Shown here: positions 20,048-30,300 of the stretch, in pieces
Numbering within the stretch: the stretch's first letter is position 1
Layout of the letters: each line of letters opens with the position of its first letter
Origin: JAJRAN01 sp963827135
Lineage (GTDB): Archaea; Thermoplasmatota; Thermoplasmata; Methanomassiliicoccales; UBA472
Length of the DNA: 64,000 nucleotides
Assembly (NCBI GenBank): GCA_963827135.1
Contig: CAWGZX010000005.1
Location: forward strand, 1-64,000
Direction of reading: 5' to 3'
The notes under the pieces: generated by a model
Database searches by the model: none
Told to the model about the DNA's origin: nothing
The model's input: the letters and a program-made list of their open reading frames with translations, nothing else
Translations under genes and position numbers: made by a program

Positions 20048-21490
20048 ATGCTTCCGGTGAAGGAATTCTCCGTGCTAGATATCAACTCCGAGAGCTTGGG
20101 CGTGCCCACTGGCTTCCTTATGGAGAACGCAGGGCGGGCTGTGGCCGAGGTCATCACGGAGCGGTTCGGCACGGGAGGGCGAGTGGTCGTCCTCTGCGGA
20201 CCAGGCAACAATGGCGGGGACGGGTTCGTGGCAGCTCGCCATCTCAAGGACCGCAACAAGGTGTCCATAATATTGGCCAAGCCGAACGACGCCATCCACA
20301 CAGACATCTCCCGGGACGCGTTCGAGGCCGTGAAGGACCAGGTCGTTCCGCTGGAGAGCGCGGATCTGTCCAATTATGACGTCGTTGTGGACGCGCTGCT
20401 CGGCACGGGCGTGAAAGGCCGCATCCAGGAGCCATATTCACGGATCATCGACCTCATCAACGAGTCACAGGCCAAGGTGGTCTCGGTGGACGTCCCCTCT
20501 GGCTTCGGTGGAGACAAGCTGGTCAAGCCCGCGGTCACCGTCACCTTCCACGATTCGAAAGAGGGCATGAGCGAGGCCAACTCCGGGGAGATAGTCGTCA
20601 GGGACATAGGCATCCCGGTCGAGGCGACCACGTACGTCGGCCCGGGTGAGTTCGTCTACTTCCCCCTTCCAGCTCCTGAGTCGCACAAGGGGGACAACGG
20701 ACGGCTGCTGGTCGTAGGGGGAGGACCTTACACCGGCGCGCCCGCGCTGGTCGGCTTCGGCGCATATCGCATCAAGGTGGACCTGGTAAGGATCGCAGTG
20801 CCGGAGAGGGCGTATATTCCCGTCGCCTCATACTCGCCTAACTTCATCGTGCACGAGCTCTCGGGCAGACGGCACCTGGTCAAGAAGGACCTGGACGAGA
20901 TCGAGGAACTCATGCCTTGGTCGGAAGCGATGGTCATCGGTCCCGGGCTAGGGGACGATAAGGAGACGGCTGAGGTCATCGAGGACGCCATCCATGCCTG
21001 GAACAAGCCCATGGTCATCGACGCTGACGCCATCGCCGTCGTGGCCAAGGACCTCTCCGTTCTCGAGGGCAAGACCGGGATCCTGACGCCCCACGCAGGC
21101 GAGTTCAAGCGCCTGACGGGGGTGCCATTGCCGATGGACTCGGAGGGCCGCATGTCCCAGGCCCAGGAGCTAGCCAAGAGGACGGGCATGACCGTGCTAC
21201 TCAAGGGAAGGGTGGACGTCATCGCCTGCGCGGACCGGGTCAAGCTCAACCGCACCGGGAACGCCGGGATGAGCGTGGGCGGCACCGGGGACGTGCTGGC
21301 GGGGATCGCCGGAGGACTTCTCTCGCGAGGGGTCAAGCCCTTCGACGCCGCGCGCCTGGCGGCATTCGTCAACGGGACCGCGGGGGACATCGCCTTCCAG
21401 GAGATGGGGTACTGCTACTTGGCCACGGACGTGGCGGACCGCATCCCCCGGGCGGTGAGGGCGTTCATAGATAGGTTCCTATACGAGTAG
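20048..21490 (+). CDS. nnr: Bifunctional NAD(P)HX epimerase/dehydratase
   Basis: This enzyme repairs hydrated NADH and NADPH. The N-terminal YjeF_N domain (epimerase) has CGPGNNGGDGFVAARHL and VDALLGTGVKG. The C-terminal kinase-like domain (ADP-dependent dehydratase) has VIGPGLGDD, ILTPHAGEFKRLTG and GMSVGGTGDVLAGIAGGLL. At 480 aa it is the normal fused length. ATG 20048 opens the epimerase domain; the frame is open further upstream but overlaps srp19 and has no family match there. Intact. Confidence 0.93.
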   Translation: MLPVKEFSVLDINSESLGVPTGFLMENAGRAVAEVITERFGTGGRVVVLCGPGNNGGDGFVAARHLKDRNKVSIILAKPNDAIHTDISRDAFEAVKDQVVPLESADLSNYDVVVDALLGTGVKGRIQEPYSRIIDLINESQAKVVSVDVPSGFGGDKLVKPAVTVTFHDSKEGMSEANSGEIVVRDIGIPVEATTYVGPGEFVYFPLPAPESHKGDNGRLLVVGGGPYTGAPALVGFGAYRIKVDLVRIAVPERAYIPVASYSPNFIVHELSGRRHLVKKDLDEIEELMPWSEAMVIGPGLGDDKETAEVIEDAIHAWNKPMVIDADAIAVVAKDLSVLEGKTGILTPHAGEFKRLTGVPLPMDSEGRMSQAQELAKRTGMTVLLKGRVDVIACADRVKLNRTGNAGMSVGGTGDVLAGIAGGLLSRGVKPFDAARLAAFVNGTAGDIAFQEMGYCYLATDVADRIPRAVRAFIDRFLYE

Positions 21491-21506
21491 GGGGGAAGCT
21501 GGTCCC

Positions 21507-22184
21507 GTGCGCTATGCCATCATCTCCGACGTCCACTCGAACATCCACGCCCTGGACGAGGTGCTCCAGGACATCGATGACCAGGGAGCGGACGTGATCA
21601 TCTGCGCTGGCGACCTGGTGGGGTATTGCCCGTTCCCGAACGAGGTGATCGGCGCCCTGAAGGATAGGGGGGCCATCTGCATCTCCGGGAACCATGACCG
21701 CGCCTGCGTCAACCTCGACACCTTCAACATGAACCCTCTGGCGGCGAGGGCCATCTTCTGGTCGGCCAAGCATATCACTGAAGAGGGCATGGGGTACCTG
21801 AGGAGGCTCATGCCAGGCACCAGGCTCAACCTCGGGGGCATCTCGGCCGCGATGTTCCATGGCTCGCCACGCATGGACGACGAGTATATTTTCGAGGAGG
21901 ATGCCAACGCAGGATTGCTACAGATCGCAAAGGCGGAGATCGTGATCAGCGGGCACACCCACATCCCATATGTGAAGAGGCTGCCCCAGGGCATATTGGT
22001 CAATCCTGGCTCGGTGGGACAGCCTCGGGACGGGGACCCGAGAGCTAGCTATCTGCTGTTCGACGAGAGGAAGCGGGAGTTCGCCCTTAGGCGCATCGAA
22101 TACCCGACCAAGGAGGCGGCGAGCGCTGTGCGCTCCGCCGGCCTTCCAGAGTTCCTCGGGGAGAGGTTGTTGAGCGGGATATGA
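21507..22184 (+). CDS. Metallophosphoesterase, YfcE/UPF0025 type
   Basis: 225 aa with AIISDVHSNIHAL, CAGDLVGY, ISGNHDRA, MFHGSPR and ISGHTHIPY, a full set of two-metal phosphoesterase motifs, and the NPGSVGQPRDG signature of this subgroup. The substrate is unknown. It sits 16 bases after nnr and overlaps the next gene by the ATGA at its stop, so the three probably form one operon. Confidence 0.85.
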   Translation: MRYAIISDVHSNIHALDEVLQDIDDQGADVIICAGDLVGYCPFPNEVIGALKDRGAICISGNHDRACVNLDTFNMNPLAARAIFWSAKHITEEGMGYLRRLMPGTRLNLGGISAAMFHGSPRMDDEYIFEEDANAGLLQIAKAEIVISGHTHIPYVKRLPQGILVNPGSVGQPRDGDPRASYLLFDERKREFALRRIEYPTKEAASAVRSAGLPEFLGERLLSGI

Positions 22185-22963
22185 GAGAGACAATGAGCGC
22201 CACGCCCATCGCCGACCATCCCGTGCTGAGGATAATCGCCGGGGACGAGGTGATCCTTTGTGCTGGCGACCTGCACATCGGGCTGGAGGACGAGATGCGC
22301 TCTAGGGGGGTCATCGTGCCCTCGCAGACGGACAGGATGCTCGAGGAACTGCTCTCGCTCGCGGAAGGGTGCGATCGCCTGGTGCTGCTGGGGGATGTGA
22401 AGCACCAGGTGCCAGGGACGAGCGAGCAGGAATATTCCGAGCTGCCGCGCTTCTTCCATTCGCTGTCGAGGTCGTTCCCCGAGATCGACGTGGTCAGAGG
22501 CAACCACGACGTCGGCATCGAGGACGTGTTCTTCACCGGCGTGCACATCCATCCAGCCTCCGGCTTCAGCTTGGGGGACGTGGGCTTCGTGCACGGGCAC
22601 ATCTGGCCCTCCAACGCGGTAATGTCCATGAGGACCTTGGTCATGGCCCACAACCATCCCGCGGTGCTGTTCCGGGACGGGGTTGGGCATACCACCACGG
22701 AAAGATGCTGGCTCAGGTGCAGCTTCAAGAAGGAGGCGCATTCGCGCTACCCCGAGCTGCCCGAGGAGGTGGTGGTCGTTCCATCCTTGAACAGGAGCTT
22801 GCAGGGCTCACCTGTGAACCTGATCGGAGGAAGACAGATCGGCCCCCTCTTCGGCAAGGGCATGATCGACCTGGAGAACGCGCAAGCGTACCTTCTCGAC
22901 GGCATCCACCTCGGTCCCGTGAAATCGTTGATGGTGGAGAAGCCTAGGCGCTTCCAAGATTAG
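22181..22963 (+). CDS. Archaeal metallophosphoesterase (TIGR00024-like)
   Basis: 260 aa (256 if the second ATG at 22193 is used). Motifs: CAGDLHIGLEDE, LLGDVKHQV, VRGNHDVG, and FVHGHIWP / MAHNHPAVLF. This is the archaeal subgroup with GDLH in place of the usual D-x-H block. Substrate unknown. Translationally coupled to the preceding phosphoesterase through an ATGA overlap. Confidence 0.82.
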   Translation: MRETMSATPIADHPVLRIIAGDEVILCAGDLHIGLEDEMRSRGVIVPSQTDRMLEELLSLAEGCDRLVLLGDVKHQVPGTSEQEYSELPRFFHSLSRSFPEIDVVRGNHDVGIEDVFFTGVHIHPASGFSLGDVGFVHGHIWPSNAVMSMRTLVMAHNHPAVLFRDGVGHTTTERCWLRCSFKKEAHSRYPELPEEVVVVPSLNRSLQGSPVNLIGGRQIGPLFGKGMIDLENAQAYLLDGIHLGPVKSLMVEKPRRFQD

Positions 22964-23082
22964 AACTCGCGCTCTTGTTGTATTCCCTTTTTCCGCATCT
23001 TCTTGGTTATTAATGATAATAAAATTAATAAAATAATAATATCTGGCACCGAAGGGACGTTCTCATCTCGCTGCCAATCTAT

Positions 23083-23142
23083 TTAAACAAAGACCTGCAA
23101 TGAAAAAGCAAGGCCTTGCGTTGATAGGGCCGGGAGGTTCAA
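23083..23142 (+). promoter_or_regulatory. Promoter and ribosome-binding site of the methyltransferase gene
   Basis: CTATTTAAAC at about 23,083 is a strong TATA element. GGAGGTTCAAATG gives a Shine-Dalgarno six bases before the ATG, unusual in a window where many genes look leaderless. The stretch 22,964-23,082 before it is very A+T-rich with no gene. Confidence 0.6.
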
Positions 23143-24198
23143 ATGAAAGATACAGGACACAGACAGAGGGTTGAGGTCGCGCTCAAGCTGAAGGAACCGG
23201 ACCATGTGCCGGTGCACAACTTCGCCAACATCACGCCTTTGAAGAGCGCCAACACCACCATGGGCAAGATGAGATTCGACGCCAAGCGGTCTGCGGAGAT
23301 CGCCTTAAAGTACGCCAAGATGACCCATTCGGACTTCGTCTTCCCCCAGATGGACATCAACGTCATGTACCAGGACCTCGGGATCGAGCTAAAGCAACCT
23401 GACGACAACTACACCAGCGTCATATCCGAGCTCATCAAGGAACCGGAGGACCTGGACAAAGTCGAGCTGTACGACGCCTTCGACGAGAAGTCATGCCCCA
23501 ATGCCATCCGCGCCATAGTCAACAAGGTTGAGGCGACGGCCAAGATGGCGGACGAGGACTTCCACATCGCGGGGATATCCTGGGGGCCGTTCACGGTGGC
23601 GGGGCACTTGCGCGGCACAGAGAAGATGATGATGGACACTTTCGCGGACCCTGAGTTCGTCTCCAAGCTGGTGAAGAAGTGCGCCAAGTTCGCAGGGAGC
23701 CTGGAGAAGCGGTGCATGGACGCTGGCGCCACGCATATATGGATGCCGGACCCGACCGCCTCCGAGGACTTGATCTCCGCGGACACCTACAAGCAATTCA
23801 TCTTCGAGCCAGCCAAGGCCATGATCCGCGACCTGAAGAAGCACCAGAAGGTGCCCTTCGTCATGCACATCTGCGGCGACACCATCAACACCATGAAGCT
23901 GCTGCCGGAGATGGGTGTGGACCTCTTCAGCCTGGACCACAAGGTCGACATCGCCAAGGCCAAGGCTGCGGTGGGGAGCAAGATGGCGTTGATGGGCAAC
24001 GTGCACCCCATCGAGGCCGCGCTCAACGGCACTGCGGCGGATGTGACCAAGGCTTCCATCGCCTGCATCCAGAAGGCGGGGAAGGGCGGGGGCTTCGTCC
24101 TCTCTACCGGTTGCGAGACGCCGATGGACTGCCCGGACGCGAACATTATCGCCATGGGCAAGGCGGGGCTGGAGCATGGCAGGTATCCCTTGAAGTGA
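23143..24198 (+). CDS. MtaA/MtbA-like methylcobamide:CoM methyltransferase (UroD superfamily)
   Basis: 351 aa of the uroporphyrinogen-decarboxylase superfamily. The zinc ligands of methylcobamide:coenzyme M methyltransferases are present: His-x-Cys in VMHICGDT (about residue 243) and a distant Cys in STGCETPMDCPD (about residue 325). True UroD lacks this pattern. These enzymes move a methyl group from a corrinoid protein to a thiol, CoM in methylotrophic methanogens. No corrinoid protein or substrate-specific methyltransferase is adjacent. It converges on the hydrogenase operon with terminators in between. MtaA, MtbA and non-methanogenic relatives cannot be separated by eye. Confidence 0.75.
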   Translation: MKDTGHRQRVEVALKLKEPDHVPVHNFANITPLKSANTTMGKMRFDAKRSAEIALKYAKMTHSDFVFPQMDINVMYQDLGIELKQPDDNYTSVISELIKEPEDLDKVELYDAFDEKSCPNAIRAIVNKVEATAKMADEDFHIAGISWGPFTVAGHLRGTEKMMMDTFADPEFVSKLVKKCAKFAGSLEKRCMDAGATHIWMPDPTASEDLISADTYKQFIFEPAKAMIRDLKKHQKVPFVMHICGDTINTMKLLPEMGVDLFSLDHKVDIAKAKAAVGSKMALMGNVHPIEAALNGTAADVTKASIACIQKAGKGGGFVLSTGCETPMDCPDANIIAMGKAGLEHGRYPLK

Positions 24199-24212
24199 AG
24201 TCAAGTATCTTC

Positions 24213-24251
24213 GGGGGTCCTTCGCACCCCTCCAATTTTTTCCTCCTTTCC
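24213..24251 (+). terminator. Terminator of the methyltransferase gene
   Basis: GGGGT and ACCCC pair around CCTTCGC, followed by a six-T run and further T-rich sequence, directly after the methyltransferase stop. Confidence 0.5.
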
Positions 24252-24290
24252 ATTTTCATGACCGATCGGGCGCGTCCGCTCGTAGGGAAT

Positions 24291-24325
24291 AATAAAAAAA
24301 CGGGATACGAGGGCTTGGGGCCCTC
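24291..24325 (-). terminator. Terminator of the mvhA operon
   Basis: On the minus strand GAGGGC and GCCCTC form a stem, followed eight bases later by a seven-T run and TATTATT, just downstream of the mvhA stop. Confidence 0.55.
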
Positions 24326-24339
24326 TTGATTTCAGGGGT

Positions 24340-25851
24340 TTACCAGTTCTTGATCTGCTGGAAGATCGAGCCGTCCGGATTGCGGATGTTGACGACCAGC
24401 GGGGCTTGCCCGGGCAGCATGTGCGTGGCGCACGAGTTGCAGGGGTCGTAGGCGCGGTAAGCCATCTCCACCATGTTCAAGAGCCCGGGGGACACTTGCC
24501 AGTTCTTGATCAGGGCCTTGGCGGCGGTCTGCACCGACACGTTGATCGGGGCGTTGTTGTTCGTAGTCCCCACGACCAGGTTCACGTCGGTGATTATACC
24601 CTTCTCGTCCGCCACGTAGTGGTGCACCAGGGTGCCGCGCGGCGCCTCGAGGATGCCTACGCCCTCGCCAGGAGTGTCGGTCTTGGCCCGGATGTTGGTA
24701 TCGGTGATCTCCGGGTCCTGGGCCAGCTCCAGCAGCTTCTCGGACGCGTACATCAGCTCGATGACGCGGGCCCAGTGCATGACCTGGGTATGTTGGATCG
24801 GACCCTTGATGCCCATGTCGCGGAACGTTCCCTTGTAGGCCTCGAACATCTTCTGCGCCTCTGGGGTGGTGAAGCCCTTGCCCACGTTCAAGCGAGAGAG
24901 CGGGGTGGCGCGGTAGATGCCGGAGTCCATCCCGGTCACGAATCCCTTCCACCCGACCGGCTTGAAGTAACAGAACTTCTCGTAGCTCCAGGGTTCGGTG
25001 TGTTCGGCGATGTACTTCAGATAGTCCTTGCCGGTGTAGCGAGCGACCTCCTTGCCATTGGGGTCGATCATTACCTGGGTGCCGTCGTAGAAGTTGATGT
25101 AGCCGTTCTTGTCCACGGTACCAAGGTGGTAGGTCTCGTTGTAGAAGATGTCTTTAGAGGTGATGATGTTCATGTAATCCTTGTTCTTCAGCACCACGTC
25201 CGCGAAGATCTGGTTGGTGAACCTGGCGAATTCCACGCACTGCTTGGCCATCTTCTCGACCTCGACCTGCATCTCCTTGGACATGGGCTTGGCCATGCCA
25301 CCGGGGATGCCGCACACCGGGTGCGTCGCCTTGCCGCCTAGCATCTCCTGGATCCTCTGAGCGTAATGGCGGGTCTTGATTACCTGGCCGCCGACCTCCA
25401 ATCCGACCACGTCCACCACGCCGAGGATGTTCCTCTTGGCCGCTGGGGCGCTTGGTCCGAGCACGAAGTCCGGAGCCGCGAGGGCGTAGAAGTGGGCGAT
25501 GTGCGAGTGCACGTAGTGCGCCGCGTAGAACAGCTCCCTGAGCTTCTTCGCCGTCTCCGGTGGATCCACTTTATACACCCCGTCCAATGCCTTGGTGGAG
25601 CATAGGTGGTGGGCGCCGGGGCACACGCCGCACAGCCTCGAGGTCAGCTTGTTCATGTCCTCGGCGGCGCGGCCGATGCAGAAGCGCTCGAAGCCCCGGA
25701 GCTCCGGCACTTGCCAATAGGCGTTGGAAACGTTGCCAGTGTCGTCCAGGAAGATCTCGATCTTGCCATGTCCTTCCAGCCTGGTGATCGGGTCGATGCT
25801 TATGCGTTTTGACTCTGATTTACTGGTCTTATCGAAAATCTCTGGGCTCAT
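24340..25851 (-). CDS. mvhA: [NiFe] hydrogenase large subunit, MvhA-type (group 3c)
   Basis: The 503-aa catalytic subunit of the F420-non-reducing hydrogenase oxidises H2 and feeds electrons through MvhG and MvhD to HdrA. Both NiFe ligand motifs are intact: L1 RLCGVCPGAHH near residue 60 and L2 DPCNSCATH near the C-terminus, with a tail of about 28 residues after it that could be removed by a maturation protease. ATG at 25851 forms an ATGA overlap with the mvhG stop. It is the last gene of the long minus-strand operon. No protease or hyp genes are in the window. Confidence 0.93.
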   Translation of the reverse strand: MSPEIFDKTSKSESKRISIDPITRLEGHGKIEIFLDDTGNVSNAYWQVPELRGFERFCIGRAAEDMNKLTSRLCGVCPGAHHLCSTKALDGVYKVDPPETAKKLRELFYAAHYVHSHIAHFYALAAPDFVLGPSAPAAKRNILGVVDVVGLEVGGQVIKTRHYAQRIQEMLGGKATHPVCGIPGGMAKPMSKEMQVEVEKMAKQCVEFARFTNQIFADVVLKNKDYMNIITSKDIFYNETYHLGTVDKNGYINFYDGTQVMIDPNGKEVARYTGKDYLKYIAEHTEPWSYEKFCYFKPVGWKGFVTGMDSGIYRATPLSRLNVGKGFTTPEAQKMFEAYKGTFRDMGIKGPIQHTQVMHWARVIELMYASEKLLELAQDPEITDTNIRAKTDTPGEGVGILEAPRGTLVHHYVADEKGIITDVNLVVGTTNNNAPINVSVQTAAKALIKNWQVSPGLLNMVEMAYRAYDPCNSCATHMLPGQAPLVVNIRNPDGSIFQQIKNW

Positions 25852-26876
25852 GGTGTGGCCTCCTTCTTGACCCTCGGTCTCTCCTTGACAGATCTCTTGA
25901 TGATGCTCTTGGGCATGGTGTAGCAGTAGAACGTGCCCATGGGGTCCTTGACCTGGGTCATGATCTTGAGGATGTCCTCCTCGGACATCTGGGACTCCTT
26001 GTCCTGCACCTTGTAGATCGAGGCGAGGGCAGAGAGCATTGATCCACCCTGGTCCTGCACTTGGTCGGTCGGGCCCATGCAGCCACGGCAGGGCTGGTTG
26101 CCCTCCAGGCACTTAGCCCCACATCCGGCCCGAGTCGCAGGCCCCAAACAGATGACGCCCTGCTCCAACATGCACTTCTCGGAGTCGATGTCCACCTCGA
26201 AGGCGCTGTGGATCGCGTCCACCTGCTTGACGGTCTTCTTCCTGGTGCACTCATCGCACAGCGTCTTGTTGGAGGCGATCATCGCTCCCTTGGGAGGGAG
26301 GGGCGCTCCGTTCTTGACGTGGTTCTCGACTATTCCCAGGAACTGGTTGATCAGGTTGGTGGTGGGCGGGCAGCCTGGCATGTAGTAATCGACGTCGATC
26401 ACCTGATCGAGGGTCTTTACCGTGTCGTACAGCACCGGAAGCTCCAGGTCGCCATACTTGGTGTGCGTCTCGTGCTGCGGGAAGACCGGGTCCTTGCTGT
26501 TCCGCTGGTCCGAGGAGGGCGTCTTGGTGTAGACGTACTCGAGCACTTCCTTGGCGGTGGTCAGGTTCGCAAGGCCGGGTATGCCCCCGTAGCAGGCGCA
26601 GGAGCCGAAGGACACCATTATGGCGGACTTCTTCCTCAGCAGCTTGGCCACGTACTCGTTCTCCGAGTTCCTCACGGCGCCATTGTATAGCGTCGCAGTG
26701 ATGTAGCCGTCTGGCATGGCCTCGACGTCCTTCAGCTTAGTGTCGACGGCGATCGGCCAGAAGACGATGTCCGCGATCTCGGCCACACCGAGGATCTTCT
26801 CGTCTATGTCCAAGAGGGCGACGTCGCAGCCTCCGCAGCCCGCGCCCCAATATTGAGCTATCTTAATTTTGGCCAT
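25848..26876 (-). CDS. mvhG: [NiFe] hydrogenase small subunit, MvhG-type
   Basis: 342 aa. It carries electron-relay FeS clusters between MvhA and MvhD. Proximal-cluster ligands: WGAGCGGCDVALLD, GSCACYGGIPG, and YMPGCPP; further Cys-rich segments LCDECTRKK and CLGPATRAGCGAKC hold additional clusters. There is no twin-arginine signal, consistent with a cytoplasmic enzyme. It overlaps mvhA by four bases and follows the short mvhD after 14 bases. Confidence 0.92.
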   Translation of the reverse strand: MAKIKIAQYWGAGCGGCDVALLDIDEKILGVAEIADIVFWPIAVDTKLKDVEAMPDGYITATLYNGAVRNSENEYVAKLLRKKSAIMVSFGSCACYGGIPGLANLTTAKEVLEYVYTKTPSSDQRNSKDPVFPQHETHTKYGDLELPVLYDTVKTLDQVIDVDYYMPGCPPTTNLINQFLGIVENHVKNGAPLPPKGAMIASNKTLCDECTRKKTVKQVDAIHSAFEVDIDSEKCMLEQGVICLGPATRAGCGAKCLEGNQPCRGCMGPTDQVQDQGGSMLSALASIYKVQDKESQMSEEDILKIMTQVKDPMGTFYCYTMPKSIIKRSVKERPRVKKEATP

Positions 26877-26890
26877 TTATTTCACGCTCC

Positions 26891-27361
26891 TCAGTGTTCC
26901 TCCACTTTGTCCTCTTTTAGAGGGTTCGGTCCGATCTCCTTTATCAGCTTTACGAAGTCCGTGATAGTCTGCTGGAACTTCGGCCCTTCCGAGGCCGAGA
27001 CCCATTCAAGCTTCAGGCGCTCTGGGTCGAAGCCATATTGCTCCAGGAGCATCCTCAGAAGCGCTATCCTCCTTCTCGTCCGGTAGTTACCGCCGATGTA
27101 GTGGCAGTCAGCGGGATGGCATCCCAGTACCAGTACGCCGTCGGCGCCCTTGGAGAAAGCCCGGAGAACGAACTCTGGGTCGACCCGCGCAGAGCACATC
27201 GTCCTGATGACGCGGAAGTTGGTGGGCATCTGAAGCCTGCTAACCCCGGCCAAGTCCGCGCCGGCGTACGAGCACCAGTTGCAGCAGAAGGTGATTATCA
27301 GGGGCTGCCAGTCCTCGCCCTCCTCCTTGGTGGCGGTCTTTTGCACCGTAGTCGTGCTCAT
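26891..27361 (-). CDS. mvhD: MvhD-type iron-sulfur electron-transfer subunit (short form)
   Basis: 156 aa with the [2Fe-2S] MvhD signature: FCCNWCSYAGADLAG, TMCSARVDP, and GCHPADCHYIGGN. It shuttles electrons from MvhG to HdrA. It starts directly after the hdrA stop at 27362 and precedes mvhG, the canonical mvhDGA order. It lacks the C-terminal extension of the 257-aa MvhD paralogs in this window. Confidence 0.93.
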   Translation of the reverse strand: MSTTTVQKTATKEEGEDWQPLIITFCCNWCSYAGADLAGVSRLQMPTNFRVIRTMCSARVDPEFVLRAFSKGADGVLVLGCHPADCHYIGGNYRTRRRIALLRMLLEQYGFDPERLKLEWVSASEGPKFQQTITDFVKLIKEIGPNPLKEDKVEEH

Positions 27362-30300
27362 TTACTTCCCTCCCGTGAAGGCGGCGTCGATGATGGCATT
27401 CATCTGATCGTTCTTGAAGCCCTTCTGCTCCATGGCACCCGATGGGCAAGCGGCCACGCAGGCGCCGCAGCCCTTGCACAGGCCCTCGTTGATGACGGCC
27501 TTGCGCTTTCCGGGTTTGCCGGGTCCTGGACGATGACGATAGCCTTGTACTCGCAGACCGGGTCGCAGATGCCGCAGCCGTTGCACACGTCTTCGTTGAC
27601 CGCGGCGATGATGCCCTCGGTCTCCAGTTGGTCCTTAGAGATGATGGTCATGGCCCTGGCCGCAGCGCCCGAGGCCTGAGCGATGACCTCGTCGATGAAC
27701 TTCGGCCAGTGCGCCAGCCCGGCCAGGAATATGCCCTCGGTGGCGAAGTCCACGGGGCGCAGCTTCATGTGCGCCTCAAGGAAGTAGCCGTCCTTGCTTC
27801 CGCAGACCTTCATCATCTTGGCGATCTCTACGTTGTCCGGGTTGGGCCTTACTCCCGTGCTGAGCACTAGGGCGTCGGGTCTGAGCACGACGTCCTCGCG
27901 CAGTACAACGTCTGGCACCACGATCTCCAGGTCCTCTCCCTTCTTCTCCAGCTTGGGCATCGTGCCCTCGGGGAAGCGGAGGAAGTTGACCCCCAGTTGG
28001 CCAGCCTCCCGGTATAGTTCCTCCCGGAATCCATAGGTCCTGATGTCCTTGTGCAGGACGTAGACGTTGGTCGAGGGGGAGTGCTTCTTGATCTCGATGG
28101 CGTTCTTGATGGCGTGCGCGCAGCAGATCCGGCTGCAGTACTTCACCTGCTCGTTCCTGGAGCCCACGCATTGGATCATCACCACGTTCTTGCCGTTGAA
28201 GGTCTTGTGGGCAAGCTTGTCCTCGAGCTCCAGCTGGGTCATGACCCTCGGGTCCTGACCGTAGAGGTACTCGGTAGGCTTGTATTCCAGGCCTCCGGTT
28301 GCGGCGATGATCGTGCCCGCGTCCAGCTCCGTGTCCTTTAGCTTCACCTTGAAGTTGCCGATGAACCCCGTGACGTCCATCACCTCGCTCTTCAGGTGGA
28401 CGGTGATATTCTTGGACTCCCTGATCCTCTTGATCAGGTGGTCCATATGGTCCTTCGGCTTCATGCCCCCCTCCACGAGGGGGAGCTTGGCCAGATAGCC
28501 GCCGAGATGTCCGGTCTTCTCGATCAGGTGCACGTTGAAGCCCTGGTCCGCGATGTCCAGCGCCGCGGTCATGCCCGCCAGGCCTCCACCGATGACCACG
28601 GCGGTGTGGTTGACCTCCAACCTGGAGGTCTTCAAAGGCTCCAGCAGCCTGCTCTTGGCCACGGCCATGCGCACCAGGTCCTTGGCCTTCTCCGTGGCCT
28701 TCTCCGGCTCGTGCATGTGGATCCACGAGCACTGGTCGCGGATATTGGCCATCTCGAAGAGGAAGGTGTTGAGCCCAGCCTCCTTGATGGTGTTCTGGAA
28801 CAATGGCTCGTGCGTGCGCGGTGTGCAGCTTGCGACCACCACGCGGTTGAGCTTGTTGTCCTTGATCTTCTGCTTGATCCTCTCCTGGGCGTCAGAGGAG
28901 CAGGTGTAGAGGTTCTCCTCGGCGAAGACCACGTTGGGCAGTCCCTTGGCGTACTCTACCACCAACGGGACCTTCACAGTCCCACCGATGTTGATGCCGC
29001 AATGACAGACGAATACCCCGATCCTGGGCTCCTGGCCCTCGACCTCGATCTCCTCGGGATAGGACGGCTTGGCGACCAAGGTGTTCCTGGCAGGGGCGAT
29101 GATCGCTCCCGCCTTGGAGGCCACCCCTGAGGCCTCCGCCACCGAGGTGGGGATGTCCTTGGGCGCGGCGAAGGCCCCGCTCACGAATATGCCGGGGCGG
29201 GAGGTGCTCAGCGGGTCATAGATGGAAGTGTCGCAGAACCCGTGCTTGTTCAGCTTGATGCCCAGCCGCTTCGCCAGCTTTTCCGCGTCCTCCGGGGGCT
29301 TCAATCCCACGGAGAGGACCACCATGTCGAAGTCCTCGCTCCTGCTCTCGCCTTCGTAGCTGTAGCGGATGGTGAGGCTCTTGGTCAGCGGGTCCTCCTC
29401 CACGGAGGCGACCCTTGCGCCACGGTACATGGTGATGCCATATTCATTCTCGGCCCTCTCGCGGTAATCCTCGAACTCCTTCCCCACGGCCCTGATGTCC
29501 ATGAAGAAGATGTAGGGCTTGAGCCCCTCGGTGTGCTCGCCGGCGATGATGGCCTCCTTGATGGCGTACATGCAACACACGCTCGAGCAGTAGGTGTTGC
29601 CCACCTTCTCGTCCCTGGATCCCACGCATTGGATGAACGCGACCTTCTTGGGGAGCTCGCCGTCGGAGGGGCGCATAACCATGCCGAAGAAGGGACCGGT
29701 GGCGCTCAGTATCCTCTCGAACTCGATGCTCGTCACGACGTTCTTATACTCGCCGTAGCCGTACTCCTTCTTCAGCCTGGCATCGAACTCCTCGAACCCG
29801 GGGCAGAGGACGACCGCCCCCACCGGGATCTCCATGGCCTCGCTCTTCTTCTCGTAGACCACCGCCTTGGCCTTGCACTCCTCGTGGCAGATGCCGCAGC
29901 CGATGCATTGTTCTTATCGATGCAGATAGACCAGGGGCACGGCCTGGGGATACATCACGTAGATGGCCTTGCGCTTCTTCATCCCCTCGTTGTACTCGTC
30001 GCTGGTCTCGATGGGGCACTTAATTGCGCACTCGCCGCAGCCAGTGCACTTCTCCTCGTCCACCCTGAGAGTGTTCTTCTTCAGTGTGACCATGAAGTCC
30101 CCGGGGACGCCCTGAATCATCTCCACCTCGGCGTTGGTAATCAGCTCGATGTTCTGGTGCCGTCCTGCCGCCACCAGCTTCGGCGCCATGATGCACATGG
30201 AGCAGTCGTTGGTGGGGAAGGTCTTGTCCAGCTGGGCCATGGTGCCCCCTATGCTGGCCTTCTTCTCCACCAGGTAGACCTTGAAGCCCGAGTCGGCCAT

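Noticed and set aside
24406..25341. Plus-strand open frame opposite mvhA
   Set aside because: mvhA is certain from its two NiFe motifs; the antisense frame is a codon-bias shadow.
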